Below are positions 26,320 through 35,461 of a stretch of DNA of 64,000 bases, in pieces. Under the pieces are notes generated by a model, which was not told the DNA's origin, searched no databases, and saw only the letters and a list, made by a program, of their open reading frames with translations. The translations under genes were made by a program, and so were the position numbers. Each line of letters opens with the position of its first letter. Position 1 is the first letter of the stretch. The stretch comes from Longimicrobium sp. (lineage in GTDB: Bacteria > Gemmatimonadota > Gemmatimonadetes > Longimicrobiales > Longimicrobiaceae), in NCBI GenBank assembly GCA_036389135.1, contig DASVQP010000001.1, positions 1 to 64,000 of the forward strand, in the 5' to 3' direction.

Positions 26320-27198
26320 ATGCAAACGGAGAGCAGCACGATGGCGGTGGGCGGAGCCCCGGGGACGCAGGGCTCCATTCCCACGCTGGTCATACAGCCG
26401 GCGGGGCGCTTCGCCGCGATCGACTTTCGCGAGCTGTGGGCGTACCGCGGGCTTTTCTGGTTCCTGGTGTGGCGCGACATCAAGGTGCGCTACGCGCAGA
26501 CGGTGCTGGGCGCGGGGTGGGCGGTGCTGCAGCCCCTGCTCACCACGCTGCTCTTCACCATCATCTTCGGGACCTTTGCCAAGATCCCGTCCGACGGGGT
26601 GCCGTACGCCGCCTTCGCCATCACCGCGCTGGTGCCGTGGACCTACTTCTCCACGGCGCTCACTGGGGCGAGCACCAGCCTGGTGGCGAGCACCAACCTG
26701 ATCACCAAGGTGTACTTTCCGCGCCTGGTGATCCCCGCGGCGCCGGTGCTGGCCGGGCTGCTGGACTTCTTCATCGGCATGGTCATCATCATCGCGATGG
26801 TGTTGTTCTACGGCCTCACCCCGTCGCCGCTGGCGCTGGTGATCGTCCCCATCGTGGTGGTGGTGATGGCGCTCACCGCCGCGGGGGTGGGGTCGTGGCT
26901 TGCCGCGCTCAACATCCAGTACCGCGACATCCGCTACGTGGTGCCGTTCCTGGTGCAGGTGTGGATGTACGCGTCGCCGGTGGTGTACCCCGCCTCGGTG
27001 GTCCCGGAGCGGTTCCGGCTGGTATACGCGCTCAACCCCATGGTGGGCGTCATCGAGGGGCTGCGCGCCGCCTTCCTGGGCACCGGCGAGGTGGGCTGGT
27101 CCACCATCGGGGTTTCCCTGGGGATGGGGCTGCTGCTCTTCGTGGGCGGGGTCCTCTACTTCCGGCGCGTCGAGCGCACCTTCGCTGACGTGGCGTGA
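26320..27198 (+). CDS. wzm: ABC polysaccharide transporter permease (Wzm-like)
   Basis: 292 aa from ATG 26320; ATG 26341 is a second choice. Six membrane helices with the ABC-2 permease pattern (PF01061): the amphipathic start FRELWAYRGLFWFLVWRDIK, then VRYAQTVLGAGWAVLQPLL, and the end YALNPMVGVIEGLRAAFLG. With the ATPase at 27222 it forms the inner-membrane exporter of an undecaprenyl-linked full-length polysaccharide. This is a second export route besides Wzx/Wzy. Confidence 0.94.
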   Translation: MQTESSTMAVGGAPGTQGSIPTLVIQPAGRFAAIDFRELWAYRGLFWFLVWRDIKVRYAQTVLGAGWAVLQPLLTTLLFTIIFGTFAKIPSDGVPYAAFAITALVPWTYFSTALTGASTSLVASTNLITKVYFPRLVIPAAPVLAGLLDFFIGMVIIIAMVLFYGLTPSPLALVIVPIVVVVMALTAAGVGSWLAALNIQYRDIRYVVPFLVQVWMYASPVVYPASVVPERFRLVYALNPMVGVIEGLRAAFLGTGEVGWSTIGVSLGMGLLLFVGGVLYFRRVERTFADVA

Positions 27199-27221
27199 GC
27201 CATCGGAACCGCTGATCGACG

Positions 27222-28592
27222 ATGTCGAACACCGCGATACGCGCCGAGCACCTCGGCAAGCAGTACCGGATCGGGGCCCGCGCCGAGCCGTACAAGACCG
27301 TCCGCGAATCTCTCACGCGCGCCATCACCACGCCGGTGCGGCGCACGGCGGGGCTGCTGCGGACGGGGAAGTGGGCGCGTGAGTCCGAGGGCGAGCTGGT
27401 GTGGGCGCTCCGCGACGTCTCCTTCGACGTGAAGCACGGCGAGGTGCTGGGCGTCATCGGCCGCAACGGGGCCGGCAAGAGCACCCTGCTCAAGATCCTC
27501 TCGCGCATCACGCCGCCCAGCGTGGGGCGCGCCGAGGTGCACGGCCGAATCGGATCGCTGCTGGAGGTGGGCACCGGCTTCCACCCCGAGCTCACGGGGC
27601 GCGAGAACATCTACCTGAACGGCGCATTCCTGGGGATGGACCGCGCGTACATCGCGCGCCGCATGGAAGAGATCGTGGAGTTCAGCGGGGTGGGGAAGTT
27701 CCTGGACACCCCGGTGAAGCGCTACTCCAGCGGGATGTACCTGCGCCTGGCCTTCGCCGTGGCGGCGCACCTGGAGCCGGAGATCCTGATCGTGGACGAG
27801 GTGCTCGCCGTGGGCGACACCGCCTTCCAGGAGAAGTGCGTGGCCCGCATGGGCACCGTGGCCCGCGAGGGGCGCACGGTGCTCTTCGTGAGCCACAACA
27901 TGACGGCGGTGCACTCGCTGTGCACCCGCTGCGTGGTGATCCAGGAGGGGCGCGTCAAGTTCGACGGCGACACCGAGGAAGCGATCCTGGAGTACCAGAC
28001 CGCCGCGCACGGGAGCGACGAGGACGGCCCGCGCGGCGAGTGGGACTACTCCGGCCGCAGCCCGGCGGGCATCCCGGCCGGCAAGCCGATCATCCGCAAG
28101 GTGGTGCTGCAGGACGAGATGGGTCGCGTCACCGACACGCTCCCGGTGAGCCGCCCGGCACGCATGGTCATCGAGGTGGACGGGCTCTCGGAGTACCCGA
28201 ACCCGGTGGTGGGCGTGCTGTTCAAGTCGTACAACGACCAGAACATGCTGGGGTTCAACACCGCCATGCGCCCGCCGGTCATCCGCGGCCGGCGCCAGGG
28301 GCGCGAGGAGCTGGTGCTGGACATCCCGCACGTCCCCTTTACCCCGGGCACGTACTGGATCGACATCGGCGTGGACGATGCCGGGGTGCGGCGGCTGGAC
28401 TACGTGGACCACGCGGTGCGCATGGTGGTGGCCGAGTTCGACGTGTACGGCAGCGGCGTGGCCATCAAGGCGGAGCACGGCGTGGTGTACCTGGACGGCG
28501 AGTGGGAGCTGCGCCCCGCGCCGCCCATGGACGGCGCCGCGGTTGGGCTGATCGAAAAGGTTGATTCCCCGGATGGAGTTTTCACCGCATGA
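27222..28592 (+). CDS. wzt: ABC polysaccharide transporter ATPase with C-terminal glycan-binding domain (Wzt-like)
   Basis: 456 aa. ATPase domain at about residues 1-255: Walker A GRNGAGKST at 80-88, signature YSSGMYLRLAFA, Walker B EILIVDEVLAVGD and switch FVSHN. Residues from about 280 to the end form the beta-sandwich Wzt C-terminal domain (PF14524-like) that in known systems binds the modified non-reducing end of the glycan. KpsT-type ATPases lack this part, so the exporter resembles O9a-type O-antigen systems. A methyltransferase gene overlaps its stop (ATGA at 28589), in line with export after terminal modification. Confidence 0.94.
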   Translation: MSNTAIRAEHLGKQYRIGARAEPYKTVRESLTRAITTPVRRTAGLLRTGKWARESEGELVWALRDVSFDVKHGEVLGVIGRNGAGKSTLLKILSRITPPSVGRAEVHGRIGSLLEVGTGFHPELTGRENIYLNGAFLGMDRAYIARRMEEIVEFSGVGKFLDTPVKRYSSGMYLRLAFAVAAHLEPEILIVDEVLAVGDTAFQEKCVARMGTVAREGRTVLFVSHNMTAVHSLCTRCVVIQEGRVKFDGDTEEAILEYQTAAHGSDEDGPRGEWDYSGRSPAGIPAGKPIIRKVVLQDEMGRVTDTLPVSRPARMVIEVDGLSEYPNPVVGVLFKSYNDQNMLGFNTAMRPPVIRGRRQGREELVLDIPHVPFTPGTYWIDIGVDDAGVRRLDYVDHAVRMVVAEFDVYGSGVAIKAEHGVVYLDGEWELRPAPPMDGAAVGLIEKVDSPDGVFTA

Positions 28593-29239
28593 AGCTGATC
28601 GTAGGGTGTGGTCCCAAGCCCGTGCCTGAAGGGTGGGTTGGGATCGACGTGAACGAGGACTACCTGCGCCGGGCCCGGGAAATCTCTCCATCCACGGAAG
28701 TGTTCTACGGCGACGCCACGAACCTTCCCTTCGAGGACGACTCGGTGGACGAGCTGGTTTGCTGGGAGGTGCTGGAGCACATCGAGGACAAGGAGAAGGC
28801 GCTCAGCGAGTTCCACCGCGTCTCCAGGCCGGGCGCCAAGCTGACGCTCACCACGCCGATGCTGCACATAGAGCAGGAGCTGGGGCGCCGGTCGCGCAAC
28901 TACCAGCAGAGCGTGGTGGACACGCAGCACCAGTTCTGCGTGCCGCCCGAGGAGACGCTGAGCCTCATCAAGCGCTACTACGACCTCAGCCGGGTGTGGT
29001 ACGCTCCCGAGGCGTACGCCTACTGCCGCGCCATCGCGCCGCTGCTGGACGAGTACGACGTGCGCTTCAACGACGCGGGCGACCTGGTGGGCGAGAACGC
29101 GAAGCTGGTGCACGAGCTGGCCACCCGCAAGCAGCGCCGGACGTCGTGGTTCTACCGGCTGGTGAACCGCATCCGCCCCTACTCCGCCACCAAGTCGATC
29201 TGCATCGCGGGCGAGTGCCGGAAGCCGCTGGCCGCCTGA
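28589..29239 (+). CDS. SAM-dependent methyltransferase
   Basis: 216 aa, ATG 28589 overlapping the wzt stop. Starts LIVGCGPKPVPEGWVGIDV, a motif I in which GCGPKP is typical of a small methyltransferase_11-like group. YGDATNLPFEDDSVDELVCW and EVLEHIEDKEKALSEFHRV follow. It is probably soluble. Translational coupling to wzt makes it the better candidate for the chain-capping methyltransferase of the ABC route. Its target (O-methyl on which sugar) cannot be told. Confidence 0.82.
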   Translation: MKLIVGCGPKPVPEGWVGIDVNEDYLRRAREISPSTEVFYGDATNLPFEDDSVDELVCWEVLEHIEDKEKALSEFHRVSRPGAKLTLTTPMLHIEQELGRRSRNYQQSVVDTQHQFCVPPEETLSLIKRYYDLSRVWYAPEAYAYCRAIAPLLDEYDVRFNDAGDLVGENAKLVHELATRKQRRTSWFYRLVNRIRPYSATKSICIAGECRKPLAA

Positions 29240-29255
29240 GCCTGGGGCCGGAAAG

Positions 29256-30449
29256 ATGACGGAGAGCGAGGGCGTGCGGCGGGCGCTGGCGAGCTGGACC
29301 TCGCTGCGCGCCGCAGCCGTGGCGCTGTACGGGGCCGCCGCGGCCAACCGCCGGCTGCGCGGAGCGGGGCGGGGGAGCGTGCGCCGGGTGGTGCACGTCT
29401 CTCCCGCCTTCTTCGGCGGCGGGTCCATCATCGGCGGGGGGGAGCGGTACGCCGTGAGCCTGGCGCAGGCGATGGCGGGGCTGGTGGAGACCGTCTTCCT
29501 CAGCTTCGGGCCGGAGCGCCGTACGGAGCGGCACGGGGCGCTGCGGGTGGAGATCTTTCCCATCCTGGAGCTCAAGGACGGGGTGGCGTTCGACCCGGTG
29601 TCGTTCTCCTTTCTGCCGATGCTGCGCGGCTTCGACGTGGTGCACTGCCACCAGTACCGCACCATCGTCACCAACTTCGCGGCGCTCGCCGGCGCGGCGC
29701 TGGGGAAGCGGGTGTTCGTGACCGACCTGGGCGGCACGGGGCGCCACTTCACGCACGTGCTGCCGGTGGCGCGCGTGGTGACCGGCTTCCTGCCGATCTC
29801 CGAGTTCGGCGCCCGCGTGCTCCCGGACGGGCAGCGGGGGACGGTGATCCACGGCGGCGTGGACGACAGCTTTCTGGCGATCCCCCCCGCCGCCGGCCCC
29901 AAGCCGCCCCGGGTGCTGTTCGTGGGCCGCCTGCTGCCGCACAAGGGGATCGACGACCTGATCCGCGCCGTGGAGCCGGGGTGGGAGCTGGTGGTGATGG
30001 GAAGGCCGTACAAGCCGGAGTACTTCGCCCTGCTGCAGGAGCTGGCAGCGGGGAAGAACGTGCGCTTCGTGACCGACGCGAGCGACGAGGAGCTGGTGCG
30101 CGCCTACCGCGAAGCCGCCGTCACGGTGCTCCCCTCCGTGTACCGCGACACGTACGGCGTGCACCACGAGATCCCGGAGCTGCTGGGGCTGGTGCTGCTG
30201 GAGAGCATGGCGTGCGGCACGCCGGCTATCTGCACCGACGTGGGCGGGATGCCGGAGTTCGTGGACGAGGGCGTCACCGGCTTCGTGGTGCCGCCCAACT
30301 CGCCCGACGCGCTTCGCGAACGCATCGCCTTCCTGATGGACAACCCCCAGGAGGCGGCGGCGATGGGGCAGCGCGGGCGCGAGACGGTGGCGCGGCGCTT
30401 CACCTGGCGCGCGGTGGCGGAGCGCTGCCTGCGGGCGTACGGCGGTTGA
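29256..30449 (+). CDS. Glycosyltransferase, GT4 family
   Basis: 397 aa, ATG 29256 after GGAAAG. N-terminal domain VVHVSPAFFGGGSIIGGGER with the acceptor-side glycine loop. Donor domain LFVGRLLPHKGIDDLIRAV, then VLLESMACGTPAICTDVGG with the second Glu of the EX7E-type motif. It follows the capping methyltransferase and precedes another GT4 gene. It is probably one of the transferases that build the ABC-exported glycan. Specificity is unknown. Confidence 0.9.
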   Translation: MTESEGVRRALASWTSLRAAAVALYGAAAANRRLRGAGRGSVRRVVHVSPAFFGGGSIIGGGERYAVSLAQAMAGLVETVFLSFGPERRTERHGALRVEIFPILELKDGVAFDPVSFSFLPMLRGFDVVHCHQYRTIVTNFAALAGAALGKRVFVTDLGGTGRHFTHVLPVARVVTGFLPISEFGARVLPDGQRGTVIHGGVDDSFLAIPPAAGPKPPRVLFVGRLLPHKGIDDLIRAVEPGWELVVMGRPYKPEYFALLQELAAGKNVRFVTDASDEELVRAYREAAVTVLPSVYRDTYGVHHEIPELLGLVLLESMACGTPAICTDVGGMPEFVDEGVTGFVVPPNSPDALRERIAFLMDNPQEAAAMGQRGRETVARRFTWRAVAERCLRAYGG

Positions 30450-30454
30450 CGCCG

Positions 30455-31675
30455 ATGCGCATCCTGGTCGTTTCCAACTTCTATCCACCCCACTTCATCG
30501 GCGGCTACGAGCTGGGCTGCGCCGCGGCGGTGGAGGCGCTGCGGCGGCGCGGCCACCAGGTGGCGGTGCTCACCAGCACGTACGGCGGGGATGGGCCGCG
30601 CAGCGAGGGCGAGGTGCACCGCTGGATGACCGGCGTGGGCCCCGAGCCCGCCCGCCCGTGGCGGCCCGCCCCCGTGCGGCGCCTGGCCACGCTGGTGCGG
30701 CTGGTGCGCAAGGAGCGGGGGAACTGGGCGGCGCTGCGCCGGCTGGCGGCGGAGTTCCGCCCCGACGTGGTGTACGTGTGGAACCCGGTGGGCACCTCCG
30801 TCTCGCTCGCCGCGGCGCTTCCGGCGCTGGGGAAGCCCTCCGCCTTCTACGTGTTCGACGAGTGGATGGCGCGCGGCGACGACCTGGTCCTCCGCTTCTG
30901 GAAGGGCGGCGGCGTGCCGGCGCGAGTGGCGGCGGCGGCGGGGCTGCCGGCGGTGAGCGGGGGGGTGGCCTTTCGCAACGTGCACTTCGGCAGCGCGTAC
31001 CTGGCCGAGGCCGTGCGCGCCGCCGGGGTGCGCACCGAGGGCGCCCGCACGATCCACTGGGGGATCGATCCGGGCGCCTTTCCGTACCGCGCGGAGCGCC
31101 GTCCCGAGGTGCGCAGGCTCCTCTTCGTGGGGCAGGTGCTGCCGCACAAGGGCGTGCACACGCTGGTCGAGGCGCTCGCCCTGGTCGCGGCGGAGCCCGG
31201 CTCGCGGGTCACCCTCACCATCGCGGGCGACGCGGACAACCCCTACGGGCACGAGCTCCGGCGGCGCGTGCGCGAGCTGGGGCTCGAAGACGCGGTGAGC
31301 TTTCGCGGCCGCGTGCCGCGCGCGGAGATCGTGCCGCTGTACCACGAACACGACGTGCTGGTCTTCCCCTCCGTGTGGAACGAGCCGTTCGGCATCACCA
31401 TTCTGGAGGCGATGGCGTGCGGCCTCCCCGTCGTCGCCACCGGCACCGGCGGAAGCGGCGAGATCGTGCGCGACGGTGAGAACGCGCTCGTGTTCGGACC
31501 GGGTGACGCGGCGGCGTGCGCTCGCCAGATCGGGCGCCTGATGCGGGACGAGGAGCTCTTCGAGCGCATCCGCCGCAACGCGCGCGACTCCGTGGAGCGC
31601 CACTTCACGCTCGACCGCACGATCGCGGAGATCGAGGAAGGGCTGCGCGCGGCGGTCGCGGGAGGCGCGGCGTGA
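30455..31675 (+). CDS. Glycosyltransferase, GT4 family
   Basis: 406 aa from ATG 30455. The N-terminus ILVVSNFYPPHFIGGYELGC is the common GT4 start. The donor domain has LLFVGQVLPHKGVHTLVEAL and WNEPFGITILEAMACGLPVV with the EX7E motif. The middle region (YVFDEWMARGDD) is like that of GT4 proteins that recognise long acceptors. The TGA overlaps the GTG start of the next gene. Donor unknown. Confidence 0.9.
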   Translation: MRILVVSNFYPPHFIGGYELGCAAAVEALRRRGHQVAVLTSTYGGDGPRSEGEVHRWMTGVGPEPARPWRPAPVRRLATLVRLVRKERGNWAALRRLAAEFRPDVVYVWNPVGTSVSLAAALPALGKPSAFYVFDEWMARGDDLVLRFWKGGGVPARVAAAAGLPAVSGGVAFRNVHFGSAYLAEAVRAAGVRTEGARTIHWGIDPGAFPYRAERRPEVRRLLFVGQVLPHKGVHTLVEALALVAAEPGSRVTLTIAGDADNPYGHELRRRVRELGLEDAVSFRGRVPRAEIVPLYHEHDVLVFPSVWNEPFGITILEAMACGLPVVATGTGGSGEIVRDGENALVFGPGDAAACARQIGRLMRDEELFERIRRNARDSVERHFTLDRTIAEIEEGLRAAVAGGAA

Positions 31676-32970
31676 CGACGGACGCGGGCGCGCCGATGCG
31701 GGTGGTGTACGACGTGTCGATCCTGGGCGCGGGGCACCGGTCGCTGCTGAGCCGCACGGGCACCTACCGGGTGACGGAGCGGCTCGCGCACGGGCTGGCC
31801 GCCGCGCCGGAGTGCGAGCTGCGCTTCTCGGCGGTGGAATCGGCGCGGGTGCGCGGGCTGGCGCGGGCGCACCTCGCCGAAGACCCGTCGCTGCGGCACG
31901 TTCCGCTGGTGGCGCCGCCGCGCGCGGGGCTGGTGGAGGCGCTCGCGCACCCGCTGCTGCGCATGGACCTGCGCCCGTCGGATGCGAAGCACGTGCGCGT
32001 GGCGCGCGGCGTAATGGCGCAGACGGTAAAGGCCGCCGAGGCCGCCCTGGGGCACCGCCGGCTGGGCGACTGGGTGGACGCCGACGTCTTCCACTCCCCC
32101 TCCGCGCCGCTGCCGCGCTGGGCGGGGCGGGGGAAGCCGCCGGCGCGCCTGCTCACCGTGCTCGACCTGATCCCGGTGCTCTTCCCGGAGCTGTTCGACG
32201 TCCACGTGCTGCGCCGCTTCCGGGCCGTGCTCGCCAGCCTGGATCCGGACGCGTGGGCGATCTGCATCTCCGCCTCCGGGCGGGACGACCTGTGCGAGCA
32301 CACGGGGATCGACCCGGCGCGGGTCTTCGTCACCCCGCTGGCCGCCGCGCCGGACCGCTTCCACCCCGTGACCGACGCGGAGCGGATCGCGGAGGTGAAG
32401 GCACGGTACGGGATCCCCGACGCGCCGTACCTGCTCAGCCTCAATACGCTGGAGCCGCGAAAGAACATGGATCACGCGATCCGCTCGTTCATCCGGCTGG
32501 TGCGCGACGAGGGGGTGCGCGACCTGTACTTCGTGCTCGCGGGCACGAAGGGGTGGCACCACGACAAGATCTTCGAGGCGATCTCCGGCGCGGGCGAGCT
32601 GCGCGGGCGCATCATCCTCCCCGGCTTCGTGGCGGACGAGGACCTGGCGGCGCTCTACAGCGGCGCCACCGCGTTCGTCTACCCGTCGCTGTACGAGGGA
32701 TTCGGGCTGCCGCCGCTGGAGGCCATGCAGTGCGGCGTCCCCGTCATCACCTCCAACACCTCCTCGCTGCCGGAGGTGGTGGGCGACGCCGGGATCATGC
32801 TGGACCCGCGCGACGAGGACGCGCTCTGCCAGGCGATGCTCGACCTGTACCGCACCCCCTCGCTGCGCCACACGCTGCGCGAGCGGTCGCTGGCCCGCGC
32901 GCGGCACTTCAGCTGGGAGCGGTGCACCCGCGACACCATCGCTGCCTACCGCGCCGCCAGTGCATCGTAA
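31672..32970 (+). CDS. Glycosyltransferase, GT4 family
   Basis: 432 aa from GTG 31672 (GTGA overlap); ATG 31696 is an alternative eight codons later. N-terminal [20 protein letters not shown] resembles the WbpZ/mannosyltransferase-like GT4 group. The donor domain shows [20 protein letters not shown] and [19 protein letters not shown]. Length is slightly above average because of a longer linker between the two domains. It ends the glycosyltransferase run; a 144-base gap with a promoter follows. Confidence 0.9.
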   Translation: MTTDAGAPMRVVYDVSILGAGHRSLLSRTGTYRVTERLAHGLAAAPECELRFSAVESARVRGLARAHLAEDPSLRHVPLVAPPRAGLVEALAHPLLRMDLRPSDAKHVRVARGVMAQTVKAAEAALGHRRLGDWVDADVFHSPSAPLPRWAGRGKPPARLLTVLDLIPVLFPELFDVHVLRRFRAVLASLDPDAWAICISASGRDDLCEHTGIDPARVFVTPLAAAPDRFHPVTDAERIAEVKARYGIPDAPYLLSLNTLEPRKNMDHAIRSFIRLVRDEGVRDLYFVLAGTKGWHHDKIFEAISGAGELRGRIILPGFVADEDLAALYSGATAFVYPSLYEGFGLPPLEAMQCGVPVITSNTSSLPEVVGDAGIMLDPRDEDALCQAMLDLYRTPSLRHTLRERSLARARHFSWERCTRDTIAAYRAASAS

Positions 32971-33019
32971 CACGTTGCGTAGACGGCACTTGGGTGCTCC
33001 GTGCGGCCTCGCGGGGCCA

Positions 33020-33048
33020 TTGCAAAGGTGCGCGGGTTGCTCTAAATT
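33020..33048 (+). promoter_or_regulatory. Predicted promoter of the 33115 glycosyltransferase operon
   Basis: TTG at 33020-33022, 20 bases, then TAAATTCG at 33043-33050, about 65 bases before the start codon. The gap 32971-33114 holds nothing else that I can name. Confidence 0.58.
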
Positions 33049-33114
33049 CGGGATTCTCGCGGAACGGGGCGCCCGCGGCCGGCGCGCGGAGCCTGACGGG
33101 GCGGAGGGATGACG

Positions 33115-34272
33115 ATGGCGTCGGATGGCACGGGGAGGGCGGAGCGCCGCGTGACGCTGGGGATGGACGCGCGCGCGGTCCACAGCACCGGCGTGGGGCG
33201 CTACGTGCGGGAGATGCTCGCCGCCCTCTTCGCGGACCCGCGCTTCGGCCACCTGGTGCTGCTGGGCGATCCGGACGAGCTCCACGCGCTGCTGGCGGAG
33301 CTGGGGGTGGAAGGCCAGGCCACCGTCCGCCCCTTTCTGCGGAGCTGGAGCAGCCACCAGACGCAGCTCGCCTGGGCCCGGATGGCGGCCCGCGGCCAGA
33401 CCCGCGCGGACGTGTGGCACTTCCCGTTCTCGGACGTGCCCCTGCTCCTGCACCCCCGCCGCAGCGTGGTGACGGTGCACGACCTGATCCCCATCAAGCT
33501 GCCGGGGCTGGTGCGAAAGCGGGAGCGGATCGCCTCCACCATCGCGCTGCACGCGGGAGCCCGGCTCGCCTGGCGCATGATCGCCGACTCGGAGTCCACG
33601 CGGCGCGACATCGTGTCGTACGTTCCGCGCGCGGCGAACAAGGTGGAGGTGGTGCCGCTGGGCGTGGCCCCCTCGTTCCGCCCGCTGGAGCCCGCCGAGG
33701 CCGCGCTCTGCTCGCGCGCGGAGGCGCTGCGGCCGTACCTGTTCTGCGTGGGGAACCGCTTTCCGCACAAGAACCACGTGGCGGCCGTGGACGCGCTGGC
33801 GCGGGTGCGGGCGGGCGGAAGCGCCATGCGGCTGGTGGTGGCCGGGGGCACCGCCAACGCCCACTGGCCCCAGGTGGTGCGCCACGCCGAGGCGCGCGGG
33901 GTAGCGGATGCAGTGGTCGACCTGGGAAAGGTGAGCGAGACGGAGCTCCGCTGCCTGTACGCGCACTGCACCGCCTTCCTCTTCCCCTCGCTGTACGAGG
34001 GGTTCGGGCTTCCCGTGCTGGAGGCGATGGCGTGCGGCGCGCCGGTGATCGCCTCCAACCGCTCGTCGGTGCCGGAGGTGATGGGCGAGGGGGGGCTCTC
34101 CGTGGACCCCGGCGACAGCCAGGCGATGGCGGACGCGGTGGCGCGGCTGGAGCGGGACCCCGGCGTGCGCGGCGAGTGGATACGAAAGGGGCGGGAGCAG
34201 GCGGCCCGCTTCACATGGGAGAGCACCACGCAGCGGACGATGGAGATTCTGCACCGCGCCGCGTGTTCGTAA
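33115..34272 (+). CDS. Glycosyltransferase, GT4 family (paralogue of the 1541 gene)
   Basis: 385 aa from ATG 33115. An ATG at 33109 is in frame, but GGAGG at 33103-33107 is ideally spaced (seven bases) only for 33115. MDARAVHSTGVGRYVREML, FCVGNRFPHKNHVAAVDAL and YEGFGLPVLEAMACGAPVI mark the two GT-B domains. Compared with the protein at 1541 it keeps the same order of blocks (DARxxxxxGxGRY, DPRFG, LLGxPDELH), so they are products of a duplication, now 31 kb apart. It may add the same sugar in the second glycan. Confidence 0.9.
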   Translation: MASDGTGRAERRVTLGMDARAVHSTGVGRYVREMLAALFADPRFGHLVLLGDPDELHALLAELGVEGQATVRPFLRSWSSHQTQLAWARMAARGQTRADVWHFPFSDVPLLLHPRRSVVTVHDLIPIKLPGLVRKRERIASTIALHAGARLAWRMIADSESTRRDIVSYVPRAANKVEVVPLGVAPSFRPLEPAEAALCSRAEALRPYLFCVGNRFPHKNHVAAVDALARVRAGGSAMRLVVAGGTANAHWPQVVRHAEARGVADAVVDLGKVSETELRCLYAHCTAFLFPSLYEGFGLPVLEAMACGAPVIASNRSSVPEVMGEGGLSVDPGDSQAMADAVARLERDPGVRGEWIRKGREQAARFTWESTTQRTMEILHRAACS

Positions 34273-34285
34273 AACCAGGGTGGGA

Positions 34286-35458
34286 ATGAAGCGCGTACTG
34301 ATGTACGATCCGTATTACGACTGTGCCTTCGGGGCGCAGCGTGCCATGATCACGCTGGCGGAGGGGATCCGCGAGCGTGGCTTCGAGCCGATCATCGCCA
34401 CCGGAAAGGAGGGGATGCTCACACGGATCGCGCGTGAAGCGGGGCTGCGCGTGGAAGTCATCCCCGTGCCCAAGACCCTCGATATCTTTGGCGGGGCCGC
34501 GCTCGCCGCGTCCGCTCCCCGCAAGGTGCTGATCTCCTTTTCCCTGCTGATGTACGCCATGCGCGTGCTGCGGCACGCGAAGCGGCTGGGGGCCGACATC
34601 CTGTACGCCAACGAGCTGCGCAGCGTCTTCTTCCTCACGCCCAGCAAGCTGCTCCTGCGCAAGCGGCTCTTCTGGACGATCCACGGCGGGCCGTCGTTCC
34701 CGGGCCTCTCCGCGCTGGGCGCGTGGGCCGCGGACGAGATGATGATGGTGTCGAAGGCGGCGGCCAAGGCGCTCCCGCCGCGGGCCAGGGAGCGCGCTCG
34801 CGCCAAGCTCTCCGTCAACTACGCGGGGATCGACGCGTCGGGGTACGCGCCGGCCGCCAGCGACGAGGCGCGCCGCGAGATCCGCCGCCGCTTCGGGCTT
34901 CCGGAGGATGGGCTGCTGATCGCCACCGCCGGGTCGATCTGCCACCGCAAGGGGTACGACACCGTGCTGGAGGCGCTGGAGCGCGTGGTGCCCGGCGGCC
35001 CGGCGGTGCACCTGGCGATCGCGGGCGACCTGGCGCGCGAGACGGACGCGGAGTACATGGCGGGGCTGCGGCGCGAGGTGGAGGAGAAGCGCCTTCCCGT
35101 CACCTTTCTGGGGTGGCGCGACGACCTGCCGGCTCTCCTCTCCGCCAGCGACATCTTCGTCCTCGCCTCGCGCGAGGAGGGGCTGGGGATCGTGACGCTG
35201 GAGGCGATGGCCACCCACCTGCCGGTGATCGTGACGTACGCCGGCGGCAGCGAGGAGACGGTTGTGGACGGCGAGAGCGGGCTGATCGTGCAGCCGGACG
35301 ACCCGGAGGCGCTGGCCGGGCGCCTGCGCGCGCTGATGGACGACGCCGGGCTCCGCGCGCGGCTGGGCGCCAGGGCGCGCGAGCGCTGCCTGGAGGTGTT
35401 CGCCCAGACGCGCTACAAGGACCGCTTCGCCGCCCTCCTGCGCGGGGAGAGGGAGTAG
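34286..35458 (+). CDS. Glycosyltransferase, GT4 family
   Basis: 390 aa from ATG 34286, with AGGG five bases upstream; a GTG at 34280 is a possible start. N-terminus KRVLMYDPYYDCAFGAQRAM differs from the common glycine loop but keeps the GAQ/GGxE position. The donor domain has ATAGSICHRKGYDTVLEAL and REEGLGIVTLEAMATHLPVI. GTG of the next gene is four bases after the stop. Probably part of the Wzy-type polymer pathway, as a polymerase/ligase-like gene follows. Confidence 0.88.
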   Translation: MKRVLMYDPYYDCAFGAQRAMITLAEGIRERGFEPIIATGKEGMLTRIAREAGLRVEVIPVPKTLDIFGGAALAASAPRKVLISFSLLMYAMRVLRHAKRLGADILYANELRSVFFLTPSKLLLRKRLFWTIHGGPSFPGLSALGAWAADEMMMVSKAAAKALPPRARERARAKLSVNYAGIDASGYAPAASDEARREIRRRFGLPEDGLLIATAGSICHRKGYDTVLEALERVVPGGPAVHLAIAGDLARETDAEYMAGLRREVEEKRLPVTFLGWRDDLPALLSASDIFVLASREEGLGIVTLEAMATHLPVIVTYAGGSEETVVDGESGLIVQPDDPEALAGRLRALMDDAGLRARLGARARERCLEVFAQTRYKDRFAALLRGERE

Positions 35459-35461
35459 CGC

